Shown here: positions 16,169-24,476 of the stretch, piece after piece | How positions within the stretch are numbered: the first letter of the stretch is position 1 | Layout: each line of letters begins with the position of its first letter | NCBI GenBank assembly: GCA_046727735.1 | Contig: JBKPDF010000017.1 | Coordinates: 78,659 to 142,658, forward strand | Source of the DNA: AP-16 sp046727735 | GTDB taxonomy: Bacteria; Pseudomonadota; Alphaproteobacteria; Rhizobiales; Xanthobacteraceae | Length of the DNA stretch: 64,000 nt | Direction: 5' to 3' | Translations under genes and position numbers: made by a program | The notes under the pieces: generated by a model | Seen by the model: the letters and a program-made list of their open reading frames with translations, nothing else | Told to the model about the DNA's origin: nothing | Database searches by the model: none

Positions 16169-17067
16169 GCAGCGCCGCACATGACGGCCGCGATTCCGGG
16201 GCGCCGCGAAGCGGCGAACCCGGAACCCATGAACACCGGTCTGCGAACACAAGCTCGGACGGTGTTCATGGGTCCCGGGGCCTGCCCCGGACAACGATCC
16301 GGGGCTCGGGTTCCGGGACGACCGCTCGATACATGGATCTGGTCCTTCTGCTGCTCATTCTCCTCGCCGCGTGGCACACGCTCTACGCGGCGGTCGGCGA
16401 CGTGGCGCTCACGCCGCCGCTCGCGACGCTGCGCAACGCCGGCGCGCTGCTCACGTCGGCGGTGTTCCTGCGGCATCTGGCGGCGACCGCCGACGCGTTC
16501 GCGGTCTCGCTCGTCATCACCGCTGTCGGCGGGGTCGCGGCCGGGCTAGCGCTCGGCTTTCACCGCTTTTCCGGCCTCGTCTGCGAGCCGATCCTGACCG
16601 CCGTCTACACGCTCCCCAAGGTTACGCTTTATCCGCTGGTGCTGCTCGTGTTCGGTCTCGGCATTTCGGCGAAGATCGCGTTCGGAGTGATGCACGGCAT
16701 CATCCCGGTGGTGCTCATCACCCTGAACGCGGTGCGCAACATCGATCCGGTGCATCTGAAGACCGCGCGCGCGCTCGATCTCACGCCGCTGCAGACCGCC
16801 ATGACCGTGCTCGCGCCCGCGGTGACGCCGGAAATTTTCACCGGGCTCCGCCTCGGTTTCTCGCTCACGCTGCTCGGCGTCATCATCGGCGAGATGTTCG
16901 CTTCGCAACGCGGGCTCGGCTTCATGATCATCAACGGCATGAACACCCACGACGTGCCGACCATGATGGCGGTGATTCTTTTGATTGTGGTATTCGCGGT
17001 CGCGGCCGGCACGCTGCTGCTCGCCGCGGACCGCAGGCTGCATCGCGGGGCGAGGCAAAATCTCTGA
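16165..17067 (+). CDS. ABC transporter permease 2, with a repeat-derived N-terminal extension
   Basis: The frame opens with an ATGA overlap at 16165 and stays open through a dispersed palindromic repeat to 17067, giving 300 residues. Residues about 7-53 are the in-frame translation of the repeat. The normal permease begins at MDLVLLLLILLAAWHTLYAA (ATG at 16333, no good binding site) and has six helices and an EAA loop (RALDLTPLQTAMTVLAPA). Either translation starts at 16165 and makes a 56-residue hydrophilic, cytoplasmic extension, or it restarts at 16333 giving 244 residues. The coupled start favours the former. Confidence 0.88.
   Translation: MSSAAHDGRDSGAPRSGEPGTHEHRSANTSSDGVHGSRGLPRTTIRGSGSGTTARYMDLVLLLLILLAAWHTLYAAVGDVALTPPLATLRNAGALLTSAVFLRHLAATADAFAVSLVITAVGGVAAGLALGFHRFSGLVCEPILTAVYTLPKVTLYPLVLLVFGLGISAKIAFGVMHGIIPVVLITLNAVRNIDPVHLKTARALDLTPLQTAMTVLAPAVTPEIFTGLRLGFSLTLLGVIIGEMFASQRGLGFMIINGMNTHDVPTMMAVILLIVVFAVAAGTLLLAADRRLHRGARQNL
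16184..16323. repeat. dispersed palindromic repeat, family A, copy 2, inside a coding region
   Basis: Contains the family-A arms GCGAACCCGGAACCCATGAA and GGTGTTCATGGGTCCCGGGG, with additional CCGGGGCCTGCCCCGG and a terminal GGGTTCCGGGACGACC. It lies wholly within the 5' end of the second permease gene, in frame and without stop codons. The other copies are intergenic. Confidence 0.85.
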
Positions 17068-17171
17068 CCGGTCGTTCCGGAAGCCGCGAAGCGGCTATCC
17101 GGAACCCATGAACACCGCTCGCTCCGTGGTCATGGGTTCCGGGTTCGCGCTTCGCGCGCCCCGGAATGACG
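17068..17171. repeat. dispersed palindromic repeat, family A, copy 3
   Basis: Starts CCGGTCGTTCCGGAAGCCGC directly after the permease stop and ends GCGCCCCGGAATGACGG. The inner arms are CGGAACCCATGA and TCATGGGTTCCG. It separates the ABC operon from the convergent leuD-like gene and could act as a two-way transcription terminator, though no T-run follows. Confidence 0.85.
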
Positions 17172-17200
17172 GTTCTGAGATCGGCGGCGGCAGCAGAGGC

Positions 17201-17806
17201 CTACAGCCAGCCCAACTCTTGCGCCTGGCGGCGCTCGAACGCGGCGATGTCGGCATCGTGGGCGAGCGTGAAAGAAATCTCGTCGAGGCCCTGCAGCAGG
17301 CACTGCTTGCGGAACGCATCGACCTCGAAGCGGTGCACCGTGCCGGACGGCGCGACGACTTCCTGGCGCTCGAGATCGACCTTCACGCGCGCGCCCGGCT
17401 GCCGCGTCAACTCGGCCTCGAGCGCCGCGACCGCGTCGGCCGGCAGCACGATCGGCAACAGCCCGTTCTTGAAACAGTTGTTGAAGAAGATGTCGCCGAA
17501 ACTCGGCGCGATCACGACGCGGATGCCGTAGTCCCACAGCGCATAGACCGCGTGCTCGCGCGAGGAGCCGCAGCCGAAATTTTTTTCCGCGACCAGGATG
17601 CGCGCGCCGCGATAGACCGGCTGGTTCAGCACGAAGCCGGACTTCTCCGCGCCGCGATCGTCGAACCGCAGATCGTGGAACAGGAAGCCGCCGTAGCCGG
17701 CGGCACGCGGCTTGCGCAAAAACCGCGCCGGGACGATCTGGTCGGTGTCGACATTGGGCGCCGCGATCGGCGCCGCCACCGCATCGAGCTGCTCGAATTT
17801 CTGCAT
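17201..17806 (-). CDS. LeuD-type aconitase small subunit
   Basis: 201 residues, the swivel domain of a 3-isopropylmalate dehydratase-like hydro-lyase. Features are NVDTDQIVPARFL, the NFGCGSSREHAVYAL active-site loop and the FFNNCFKNGLLPI segment. It forms a heterodimer with the LeuC-type large subunit encoded 3 bp upstream. By default this would be leucine biosynthesis, but the operon also contains an isocitrate-lyase/PEP-mutase-type enzyme. A dehydratase for another branched malate, as in 2,3-dimethylmalate breakdown, is at least as likely. leuD is therefore not used as a symbol. Confidence 0.85.
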   Translation of the reverse strand: MQKFEQLDAVAAPIAAPNVDTDQIVPARFLRKPRAAGYGGFLFHDLRFDDRGAEKSGFVLNQPVYRGARILVAEKNFGCGSSREHAVYALWDYGIRVVIAPSFGDIFFNNCFKNGLLPIVLPADAVAALEAELTRQPGARVKVDLERQEVVAPSGTVHRFEVDAFRKQCLLQGLDEISFTLAHDADIAAFERRQAQELGWL

Positions 17807-17809
17807 CGC

Positions 17810-19219
17810 TCAACGCCCCGCGATGAGTGGCCGCACGTCGGTGAGGCGTCCGGTAACGGCGGCGGCCGCCGCCATTGCCGGGCTCACGAGATGCGTGCGC
17901 GCGCCCCTGCCCTGCCGTCCGGCGAAATTGCGGTTCGAGCTCGAGGCGCAGCGCTGCCCCGGCGCCACGATATCGCCGTTCATGCCGACGCACATCGAGC
18001 AGCCGGCCTCGCGCCATTCGAAGCCCGCCCGCTTGAAGATCGCATCGAGACCTTCGCGTTCCGCCTGCGCCTTGACGAGCCCCGAGCCCGGCACGATCCA
18101 CGACGGAATAACGGCCTTGCGCCCGCGCACGACCTCGGCGGCCATGCGCAGGTCCTCGATCCGGCTGTTGGTGCACGATCCGATGAACACCCGGTCGATC
18201 GCGATCGCGTCGAGCGGTGTGCCGGGCTCCAGATCCATGTAGGCGAGCGCCGATTGCCAGCCGGCCCGGCGCTCGGCGTCGGGCGCATGATCGGGATCCG
18301 GAATCTTTCCCGTGATTGGCGCGGCGTGCTCGGGCGAGGTGCCCCAGGTCGCCATCGGGGCGATCGCGGCGGCGTCGAGCGAAACCTCGCGGTCGAATGC
18401 CGCGCCCTCGTCCGACGGCAGCGCGCGCCAGAACGCCAGCGCCTCGTCCCAGGCGCCACCCTTGGGCGCGAACGGCCGGCCTTCGAGATACGCGAACGTC
18501 GTGTCGTCGGGCGCGATCATGCCGGCGCGCGCCCCCGCCTCGATCGACATGTTGCAGATCGTGAGCCGGCCTTCCATCGAGAGCGCGCGAATGGCCGAGC
18601 CGGCGTACTCGATGACGTGACCGGTCGCGCCCGCCGCCCCGATCTTGGCGATGATCGCCAGGATGATGTCCTTGGCGAATACGCCGGGCGCAAGCTTGCC
18701 GCCGACCTCAACCCGCATGGTGCGCGGCCGGCGCTGCCACAGCGTCTGCGTCGCCATCACGTGGCCGACCTCCGACGCGCCGATGCCGAACGCGAGCGCG
18801 CCGAGCGCGCCATGGGTCGAGGTGTGGCTGTCCCCGCACACGATGGTGAGGCCCGGCTGGGTCAGGCCCTGCTCCGGGCCGACCACGTGGATGATGCCCT
18901 GGCGCGGATCGCGGATGCCGAACACTTCGACGCCGTGCTCGACCGCGTTGCGCTCGATCGAGTCGACCATCGCGCGCGCTTCCGGATCCGTGATGGCGGC
19001 GATGTCCCGGGTCGAGGTCGGCACGTAATGGTCCGGCGTTCCGAACGTGCGGTCCGGCCGGCGCAGCTTCAGGCCCTTCTCGGCCAGCATCTCGAATGCG
19101 CGGCGCGAGCCGTCGTGGATGAAATGGCGGTCGATGTAGAGCAGGGTGAAGCCGTCGTCGCGCTCGACGACCTTGTGGCGGTCCCAGATCTTGTCGAACA
19201 GCGTGCGCGGCGCAACCAT
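17810..19219 (-). CDS. LeuC-type aconitase large subunit
   Basis: 469 residues of the aconitase/IPM-dehydratase family. The cluster ligands are visible as the cysteine of FIGSCTNSRIEDL and the pair in GCSMCVGMN; VCGDSHTSTHGALGALAFG is the conserved histidine region. The N-terminal stretch IHDGSRRAFEMLAEKGLKL and the substrate-facing GTPDHYVPTS differ from biosynthetic LeuC as I remember it, so this may be a paralogue. It starts 4 bp after the lyase gene and ends 3 bp before the LeuD-type gene. The reaction is reversible dehydration of a 2- or 3-alkylmalate; the substrate is unproven. Confidence 0.87.
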   Translation of the reverse strand: MVAPRTLFDKIWDRHKVVERDDGFTLLYIDRHFIHDGSRRAFEMLAEKGLKLRRPDRTFGTPDHYVPTSTRDIAAITDPEARAMVDSIERNAVEHGVEVFGIRDPRQGIIHVVGPEQGLTQPGLTIVCGDSHTSTHGALGALAFGIGASEVGHVMATQTLWQRRPRTMRVEVGGKLAPGVFAKDIILAIIAKIGAAGATGHVIEYAGSAIRALSMEGRLTICNMSIEAGARAGMIAPDDTTFAYLEGRPFAPKGGAWDEALAFWRALPSDEGAAFDREVSLDAAAIAPMATWGTSPEHAAPITGKIPDPDHAPDAERRAGWQSALAYMDLEPGTPLDAIAIDRVFIGSCTNSRIEDLRMAAEVVRGRKAVIPSWIVPGSGLVKAQAEREGLDAIFKRAGFEWREAGCSMCVGMNGDIVAPGQRCASSSNRNFAGRQGRGARTHLVSPAMAAAAAVTGRLTDVRPLIAGR

Positions 19220-19223
19220 GACG

Positions 19224-20129
19224 TCACTCGGCGGCGGTCTTGCCGCGCTCCCGCTTGCCGGCCGGGGATTTGAAGCGCTCGCGCAGCGCGTCCCATTCGT
19301 CGGAGCCCATCCGCCGGAATTTTTCGCGGATGCTCACTTTGAGGTCCGGATGCCGGCGCTCCTGCTTCACTTGCGCGAGCACGGCGTCGAAGGCCGATAC
19401 CGCGCTCTGGAACAATAGGCCCGGCAGGATCGCGAGCTTGAAGCCGAGCTTTTGCGCGTGATCGAAGGCGATGATCGGCGTCTTGCCGCCCGACACCACG
19501 TTGAGCAGGCACGGACCTCTGACGAGCTTCGGCACCGCCTCGATCTCGGCGAGCGTCTGCGGCGCTTCGAGGAACGCCATGTCGGCGCCCGCCGCGAGCG
19601 CGGCATTCATGCGCGTGACCGCCTCCTCGAACCCGATCACGGCCCGCGCATCCGTGCGCGCGATCAGCAGGAAATCCGGGTCCCGCCTGGCCGCGGCGGC
19701 GGCGCGGACTTTCGCAAGATAGTCATCGAGCGCGATGACGGTCTTGTCGTCGAGATGCCCGCATTTCTTCGGAAAGCCCTGGTCCTCGATATGCAGGCCG
19801 GCGACGCCGCGCTTCTCGTACTCGCGCATGGTGCGCGTGACGTTGAGCTCGTTGCCGTAGCCCGTGTCGGCATCGGCGATCACCGGAATCTGGACCGCAG
19901 CCGCGAGCCGGCCGGCGTTCTCCGCCATCTCGCTCATCGTCAACAGGCCATAATCGGGATAGCCGAGCGTGGCGGCGGTGCCGGCGCCGGTCATGTAGAC
20001 CGCGGAAAAGCCCGCCTGCTCGATCGTGCGCGCGCTGATGCAATCGTAGGCGCCAGGCGCAACCAGCAGGCCGTCCTGCGCGAGCAGCCGGCGCAGCCCT
20101 GCCGCTGCGGATACGATTTGAGCAACCAT
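19224..20129 (-). CDS. isocitrate lyase/PEP-mutase superfamily carbon-carbon lyase
   Basis: 301-residue TIM-barrel enzyme. GAYDCISARTIEQAGF, ADADTGYGN (metal-binding DAD), the loop GLHIEDQGFPKKCGH with the family cysteine (KKCGH), and IARTDAR are all visible. Members with KKCGH are lyases such as methylisocitrate, oxaloacetate/petal-death-type or 2,3-dimethylmalate lyase. The start at 20129 has GGGAGG six bases upstream; the open frame continues to 20891 but without coding character. It is the first gene of a three-gene operon with LeuC/LeuD-type subunits. Together these suggest cleavage of a (methyl)malate-type acid. Confidence 0.9.
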   Translation of the reverse strand: MVAQIVSAAAGLRRLLAQDGLLVAPGAYDCISARTIEQAGFSAVYMTGAGTAATLGYPDYGLLTMSEMAENAGRLAAAVQIPVIADADTGYGNELNVTRTMREYEKRGVAGLHIEDQGFPKKCGHLDDKTVIALDDYLAKVRAAAAARRDPDFLLIARTDARAVIGFEEAVTRMNAALAAGADMAFLEAPQTLAEIEAVPKLVRGPCLLNVVSGGKTPIIAFDHAQKLGFKLAILPGLLFQSAVSAFDAVLAQVKQERRHPDLKVSIREKFRRMGSDEWDALRERFKSPAGKRERGKTAAE

Positions 20130-20636
20130 GAAGCCTCCCTGCCGGGCCGCCTGTCTGCCGGCACAAAACTCGGCATACAGCATACCGCAAGCGGGAGGCA
20201 CGCGGGAAAGGGCGATTGCGCAATCCGTCGCAGCGTACCCGTCCCGGGGCACGGGCGGACCGATTTCCTGTAAGGTGCGGCCGGCATGACAGTACGAATG
20301 CAGGCTCAATCGATGCCTCCGGCTGTCGCTGAGACGCCGGCGCTGCGATCCCCGCGGAAGAGGAGCGCGCAGACGCCGCGTCGGCGCGCGTAGAGGCGTC
20401 AGTACGGTAAGCGGCCGGCTTGTTGACGCATCAGTTGTTGTGCCTTCGTCATTGCCGGGGTCGGCCGACGACCCATGCAAGCTGGCCGCCAGCGAAAATA
20501 TGCAAGGGTGCGTGCGCACCCCCGGGTTCTCCAAGGGCGAGGTCGCCGCGTCCGCCCATTTTGTCGGGAACCGAACAAAGCGCGGCGGCGTTGCAGGAAG
20601 ATGGAGATGCAGACTTGTCCTGCGTGAGGCCGGCCC
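20130..20636. other. 500-bp intergenic region
   Basis: Between the lyase operon and a plus-strand hypothetical gene. It must hold the promoter of the lyase operon, but no clear -35/-10 pair is visible. Several open frames cross it without start sites or coding character. No repeat of families A-D is present. Confidence 0.6.
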
Positions 20637-21032
20637 ATGCAGCTTGCGCGGATCATCCCCGCGGATCGCGACAACCGGGCGCAACAGGTCTTGCAATGCA
20701 GCCGTTGCCGACTGGCGCTTACGGAGGGGGCCGAGGGGTCGAAGCCGATCGCGCCCACTCGCCCCAACCCGCGCCATAGCGATTGGAGTGGAGGTTTTCC
20801 AGTGCAGTCCCTCGTGCGCGCAACTTCCGGCCCGGAATATTTTTGCACGATCCGCAGGGACGCGCGCCGCGACGGCCTGCACTTCTGGCAATGGAAGGTG
20901 ATCGACCGCCGCGGCTGGCTGATCGCATCCGGAAGCGTCTATACGTCCCGGTCAGCGGCCGTCGAGAAGGCGCGGGCGGCGATGCGCGCCATGGCAACCG
21001 TCGTCAACCCACCGGGCCGCAAGGCGTCATAG
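20637..21032 (+). CDS. 131-residue hypothetical protein
   Basis: Starts MQLARIIPADRDNRAQQVLQ with GAGG seven bases upstream. The N-terminal third contains a CSRC pair like the small Rhizobiales proteins that carry one CxxC and the phrase LALTE. The C-terminal half (FCTIRRDARRDGLHFWQWKV to YTSRSAAVEKARAAMRAM) looks like a separate small alpha/beta module with a tryptophan-rich strand. I do not recognise a family for the whole. A shorter protein covering only one half cannot be excluded. Confidence 0.5.
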   Translation: MQLARIIPADRDNRAQQVLQCSRCRLALTEGAEGSKPIAPTRPNPRHSDWSGGFPVQSLVRATSGPEYFCTIRRDARRDGLHFWQWKVIDRRGWLIASGSVYTSRSAAVEKARAAMRAMATVVNPPGRKAS

Positions 21033-21219
21033 CCGCAGCGAGCGAGAGGCGCGCCGCGCGCGAGCCGAGCGGCTTTTCTGCGGTTCGGCCAAACAGAAAG
21101 CTCCCGCTTTGCTCGACCCTTGGCCGGCGCGCGCCGCGCCGGCGCGCCTGTCGGCTATCCGACAGTCTGCGGCGGAAAACGGCGGTAAGACTCGGGCGAC
21201 ACACCCGCCGGAGGCACAC

Positions 21220-21915
21220 GTGAAGGAGATTCGGAATCGGCTGCTCGGCTCGCTGCCCGCCTCCGACCTGTCGCTGCTTCGCCGCCATTTGCGCGCGATC
21301 CCGATCGAGCAAGGCCAGACACTGGAATATCGCGGGCAGTCCGTCGAGCGGGTGTATTTTCCGGAAACCGGCTTGATCTCGCTCATCGTCGCGACCGCGG
21401 AGGATGCCTCGGTCGAGGTCGCGATGGTCAGCCACGAAGGCGCCGTGGGCTTGACCGCCGGTCTGGGCTCCCGCGTCTCCTTCATCCAAGCGCTCGTGCA
21501 GGTTTCGGGGACGGCCTGGTCCATTCCGCTGTCGCGATTTCAGGCGGCTGCCGCGCGCAGCCCGCGCATCCGCGCCATGATCGCCCGATACGCGGAGATG
21601 ACCATTGGACAGGTGCAGCAAACCGCGGCTTGCAACGGGCTGCACGATGTCGCCTCGCGCGTGTCCCGATGGCTGTTGCAGGCCAGCGACAAGATCGAAC
21701 ACGACGCGATTCCCTTCACCCAGGAGTTCCTGGGCGAGATGCTGGGCGTGCAGAGAACGACGATCTCGCAGGTAATGGGCCGGCTGCGCGACGCCGGGCT
21801 GATTGCGACGCATCACGGCCGCATCGACATTCTCGACCGCGGCGGGCTCAAAAAGCAGGCGTGCGAGTGCTACGAGGTCATTCGCAATCACGTCGACCGG
21901 CTGTTTCGTGCGTGA
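21220..21915 (+). CDS. Crp/Fnr-family transcriptional regulator
   Basis: 231 residues from a GTG start with CGGAGG six bases upstream. The N-terminal cyclic-nucleotide-binding-type barrel (about 10-120: YRGQSVERVYFPETGLISL) is followed by a dimerisation helix and a Crp-type winged helix-turn-helix (TQEFLGEMLGVQRTTISQVM). It lacks the N-terminal cysteines of FNR and the cAMP-binding RES motif of CRP, so it probably senses neither by the classical route. Such regulators are numerous in Rhizobiales. It faces the sulfite-oxidase-family gene convergently, so a shared function is not implied. Confidence 0.9.
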   Translation: MKEIRNRLLGSLPASDLSLLRRHLRAIPIEQGQTLEYRGQSVERVYFPETGLISLIVATAEDASVEVAMVSHEGAVGLTAGLGSRVSFIQALVQVSGTAWSIPLSRFQAAAARSPRIRAMIARYAEMTIGQVQQTAACNGLHDVASRVSRWLLQASDKIEHDAIPFTQEFLGEMLGVQRTTISQVMGRLRDAGLIATHHGRIDILDRGGLKKQACECYEVIRNHVDRLFRA

Positions 21916-21962
21916 GGCATGGGGAAATATGCCGGCGGACACCGGCCATTCGCGCATGATCT

Positions 21963-23078
21963 TCATCGCACCGTGACTTCGAGGCGGTGCACGGCATTGT
22001 TGCCGAAGCCGCCGCGATCGAACCGCGGCTCGAGCGGCTGCGCTTCGCCGTTGGCGTCGGTGGCGCGGCACATCAGGTCGTACTCGCCGGGCACGGCGTG
22101 CCAGTCGAATTGCCAGGCCTGCCAGGCATAGCGCCCGATCGCCGGATCGAGCCTCGCTTCCCGCCACTGCCCGGCCACCGCGACCTCGACCTTGGCGACC
22201 GCCACGCCCCCGCCCGACCACGCGCGGCCGAACAGCGCCACGGCTCCGCGCTCGACCAGCCGCCGGCGCGAATACCAATCCGGGATGCCCGGCGGCACCA
22301 TCAGCGATTTGACCCGCATGGTCGTCACCGGCGTCCCCGGATCCTCGGCGTGTTTGCGATAGACATAGGTGCCGACCTGCTGAAATCCGTCGAACGGCCG
22401 GTCGATCACTTCGATGCGGTCGAGCCATTTCACGCTCGCCATGCCGTACCAGCCCGGCACGATCAGCCGCAGTGGAAAGCCGTGCTGCGGCAACAGCGGC
22501 GCGCCGTTCATGCCCCAGGCGATGAGCACCTCGTCGCCGAGCGCGCGCTCGACCGACAGGCTGCGGCCGTAATTGTGCTCGACGCCGCAGTCGAAGCCGC
22601 GGTCCCTGCCGTAAAACACCACGTTGCGCGCGTGTCGTGCGAGACCTGCCCGTTCCAGCAACAGCTTGAGCCGCGTGCCGCTCCACTCCGCGGTGCCGAC
22701 CGCTTCGTGATGCCAAGGCTGGCTCGGCGCCCGCGGCGTCGCCGTCGCGCGGCCGTTGCCGGCGCATTCGAGGGTGACGCGCAAGCTCGCCGCCGGACAA
22801 CACCGCAAATCGTCGAGCGTCAGGCGCAACGGGCGCTCGACCAACCCTCCAATCTCGAGCGTCCACGCGTCGGCGAGCACTACGTACGGCACATCGAAAT
22901 GGATGAGCAGATAATGCAGACCCGTCGGCGTCAAATCGTGACGGAGCGTCTCCAACAGCGTGCCGGAATTGCGGTTGGCGAGACGGACTTCCTCGCGCGA
23001 GAAATCGCCGTCGGTCGGATCGCGCGGCGCGGGATCGAAAACGGGATGGTGCTTCGGGACGGCATCGGACACGGTCAT
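21963..23078 (-). CDS. sulfite-oxidase-family molybdopterin enzyme
   Basis: 371 residues. The central oxidoreductase domain has the molybdenum-ligand cysteine in RVTLECAGNGR, followed by the W-GTRLKLLLERAG segment, VEHNYGRSL, and PLRLIVPGWYGMASVKW. The C-terminal beta domain is the Mo-co dimerisation domain of the family. There is no signal peptide, unlike SorA or plant-type enzymes, so it is probably cytoplasmic or exported by an unrecognised route. No heme domain is fused and no cytochrome gene is adjacent. Substrate and electron acceptor are unknown. Confidence 0.9.
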   Translation of the reverse strand: MTVSDAVPKHHPVFDPAPRDPTDGDFSREEVRLANRNSGTLLETLRHDLTPTGLHYLLIHFDVPYVVLADAWTLEIGGLVERPLRLTLDDLRCCPAASLRVTLECAGNGRATATPRAPSQPWHHEAVGTAEWSGTRLKLLLERAGLARHARNVVFYGRDRGFDCGVEHNYGRSLSVERALGDEVLIAWGMNGAPLLPQHGFPLRLIVPGWYGMASVKWLDRIEVIDRPFDGFQQVGTYVYRKHAEDPGTPVTTMRVKSLMVPPGIPDWYSRRRLVERGAVALFGRAWSGGGVAVAKVEVAVAGQWREARLDPAIGRYAWQAWQFDWHAVPGEYDLMCRATDANGEAQPLEPRFDRGGFGNNAVHRLEVTVR

Positions 23079-23453
23079 CGGAGCAAAATACGTGGCTCGC
23101 CTCCCGATTTCCAGCCGCGCGCAAATACACTAGCACTGTGCGCGCGGGAAAATAGGAATCTGCGCGCGTTCGGCAAGCGCGCAATGAACGTAGTGGGGTC
23201 ATGAGCAGCGGTCCGGCACGGTCGGGAGCGCTTCCGCTTTTGCCCTAAGGGCCGACCCAGATTGCTCCTCGGCTCCGTGCCGTTACGCGCCGTTTGTGGA
23301 AGCGGCTGGCCGAGATCCTGCGGCCGGTCGAGCCGCCACGTCGACATGGCCGGCGTCGTCCACTGCTCCGCACTCTGGAACTTCAGGCGCGCGTTGATAG
23401 ATTTAGCCTTCGCTTACCCCGATTTCCTGCCGCCAGAGAGTTCCGCCACCGCC
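23079..23453. other. 375-bp divergent intergenic region
   Basis: Lies between the sulfite-oxidase-family gene and the zinc peptidase gene. The peptidase frame is open back to 23262, but the upstream part lacks a convincing binding site and conserved character. It presumably contains promoters for both directions; none could be defined with confidence. Confidence 0.55.
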
Positions 23454-24476
23454 ATGCCGCGCAAGTTTGCATGGGCCTCCTTGCCCGACGATCGCCTCCT
23501 CAAGCTTCGGTTCAAGGACCTCAAGGTCACGATCGAGGGGACCTGGCTCGAGGACCGGCTTGCCGACCTCCATGCCGAGCTCGAGCGGCGCGGGCTGCGC
23601 GTGCGGCCGCACGCCTGGATCTCGGACGAATGGTTCAGCCCCGACAGCACGCCGGGGATCGCCATCCCGTTCTATCTCGCCCATCCGCGCCTGATGCGGC
23701 TCGAGCGAAAGATGATCATCGAGGTCGAGGGCGGAACCCGGGCCGAGTGCATGCGCATCCTGCGCCACGAGGCCGGCCACGTCGTGCAGCACGCCTACCA
23801 GTTGCACCGGCGCAAGCGCTGGCGGGAGCTGTTCGGCCGCTCCTCGACCCGCTACCCGAACTACTACCGGCCGGACCCGGCCAGCCGCGACTACGTGCAT
23901 CACCTGCGGCTGTGGTACGCCCAAAGCCATCCCGACGAGGATTTCGCCGAGACCTTCGCGGTCTGGCTCGCGCCGCGCTCAAACTGGCGCAAGCGCTACG
24001 TCGGATGGCCGGCGCTGCGCAAGCTGCGCTATATCGACAAGCTGATGGCCGAGATCGCCGGCAAGAAGCCGCTGCTCACCGGACGGCTGCAGGTCGATCC
24101 GCTCGGCCGGCTGAGCCAGACGCTCGGCGCCCATTACGAGAGCAAGCAGGCGCGCTACGTGATCGACCATCCGCGGATCTACGACCGCGAGCTTCGTCGC
24201 ATCTTCTCCGACGATCCCAAGCACCATCGCTCGATGGCGGCTTCCACGTTTCTCCGGCGCAACCGCGCGAACATTCGAAAGGTGGTGTCGCGGTGGACGG
24301 GCGAATATCAGCTCACCCTCGACGCCGTGTTCGATGATATGATCGGACGGTGCCGCGAGCTGCAATTGCGCGTGGTCGGCTCCAAGCGCGAGCTGGTGAT
24401 GCACTTCAGCGTCTTGTTGACCGCCAAGACGATGGATTCGCTGCATAGCCCGTCGCGGCGCTGGCTCGCCGTATGA
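23454..24476 (+). CDS. putative zinc-dependent metallopeptidase paired with an ATP-grasp ligase
   Basis: 340 residues from MPRKFAWASLPDDRLLKLRF. The zinc-binding helix is RILRHEAGHVVQHAYQL (HEXXH). A third-ligand candidate is in HPDEDFAETFAVWLAP, as in gluzincin-type peptidases with a downstream E-D-F-A-E-T helix. No signal peptide or membrane helix is seen, so action in the cytoplasm is expected. The stop overlaps the ATP-grasp start (ATGA at 24473), showing translational coupling. One possible logic is that the ligase makes and the peptidase trims or removes a peptide-like bond. I cannot name a characterised homologue. Confidence 0.75.
   Translation: MPRKFAWASLPDDRLLKLRFKDLKVTIEGTWLEDRLADLHAELERRGLRVRPHAWISDEWFSPDSTPGIAIPFYLAHPRLMRLERKMIIEVEGGTRAECMRILRHEAGHVVQHAYQLHRRKRWRELFGRSSTRYPNYYRPDPASRDYVHHLRLWYAQSHPDEDFAETFAVWLAPRSNWRKRYVGWPALRKLRYIDKLMAEIAGKKPLLTGRLQVDPLGRLSQTLGAHYESKQARYVIDHPRIYDRELRRIFSDDPKHHRSMAASTFLRRNRANIRKVVSRWTGEYQLTLDAVFDDMIGRCRELQLRVVGSKRELVMHFSVLLTAKTMDSLHSPSRRWLAV

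Noticed and set aside
16985..19273. A 762-codon plus-strand frame opposite leuC/leuD-type genes.
   Set aside because: Both aconitase subunits are unmistakable on the minus strand. The opposite frame encodes only low-complexity arginine/alanine sequence.
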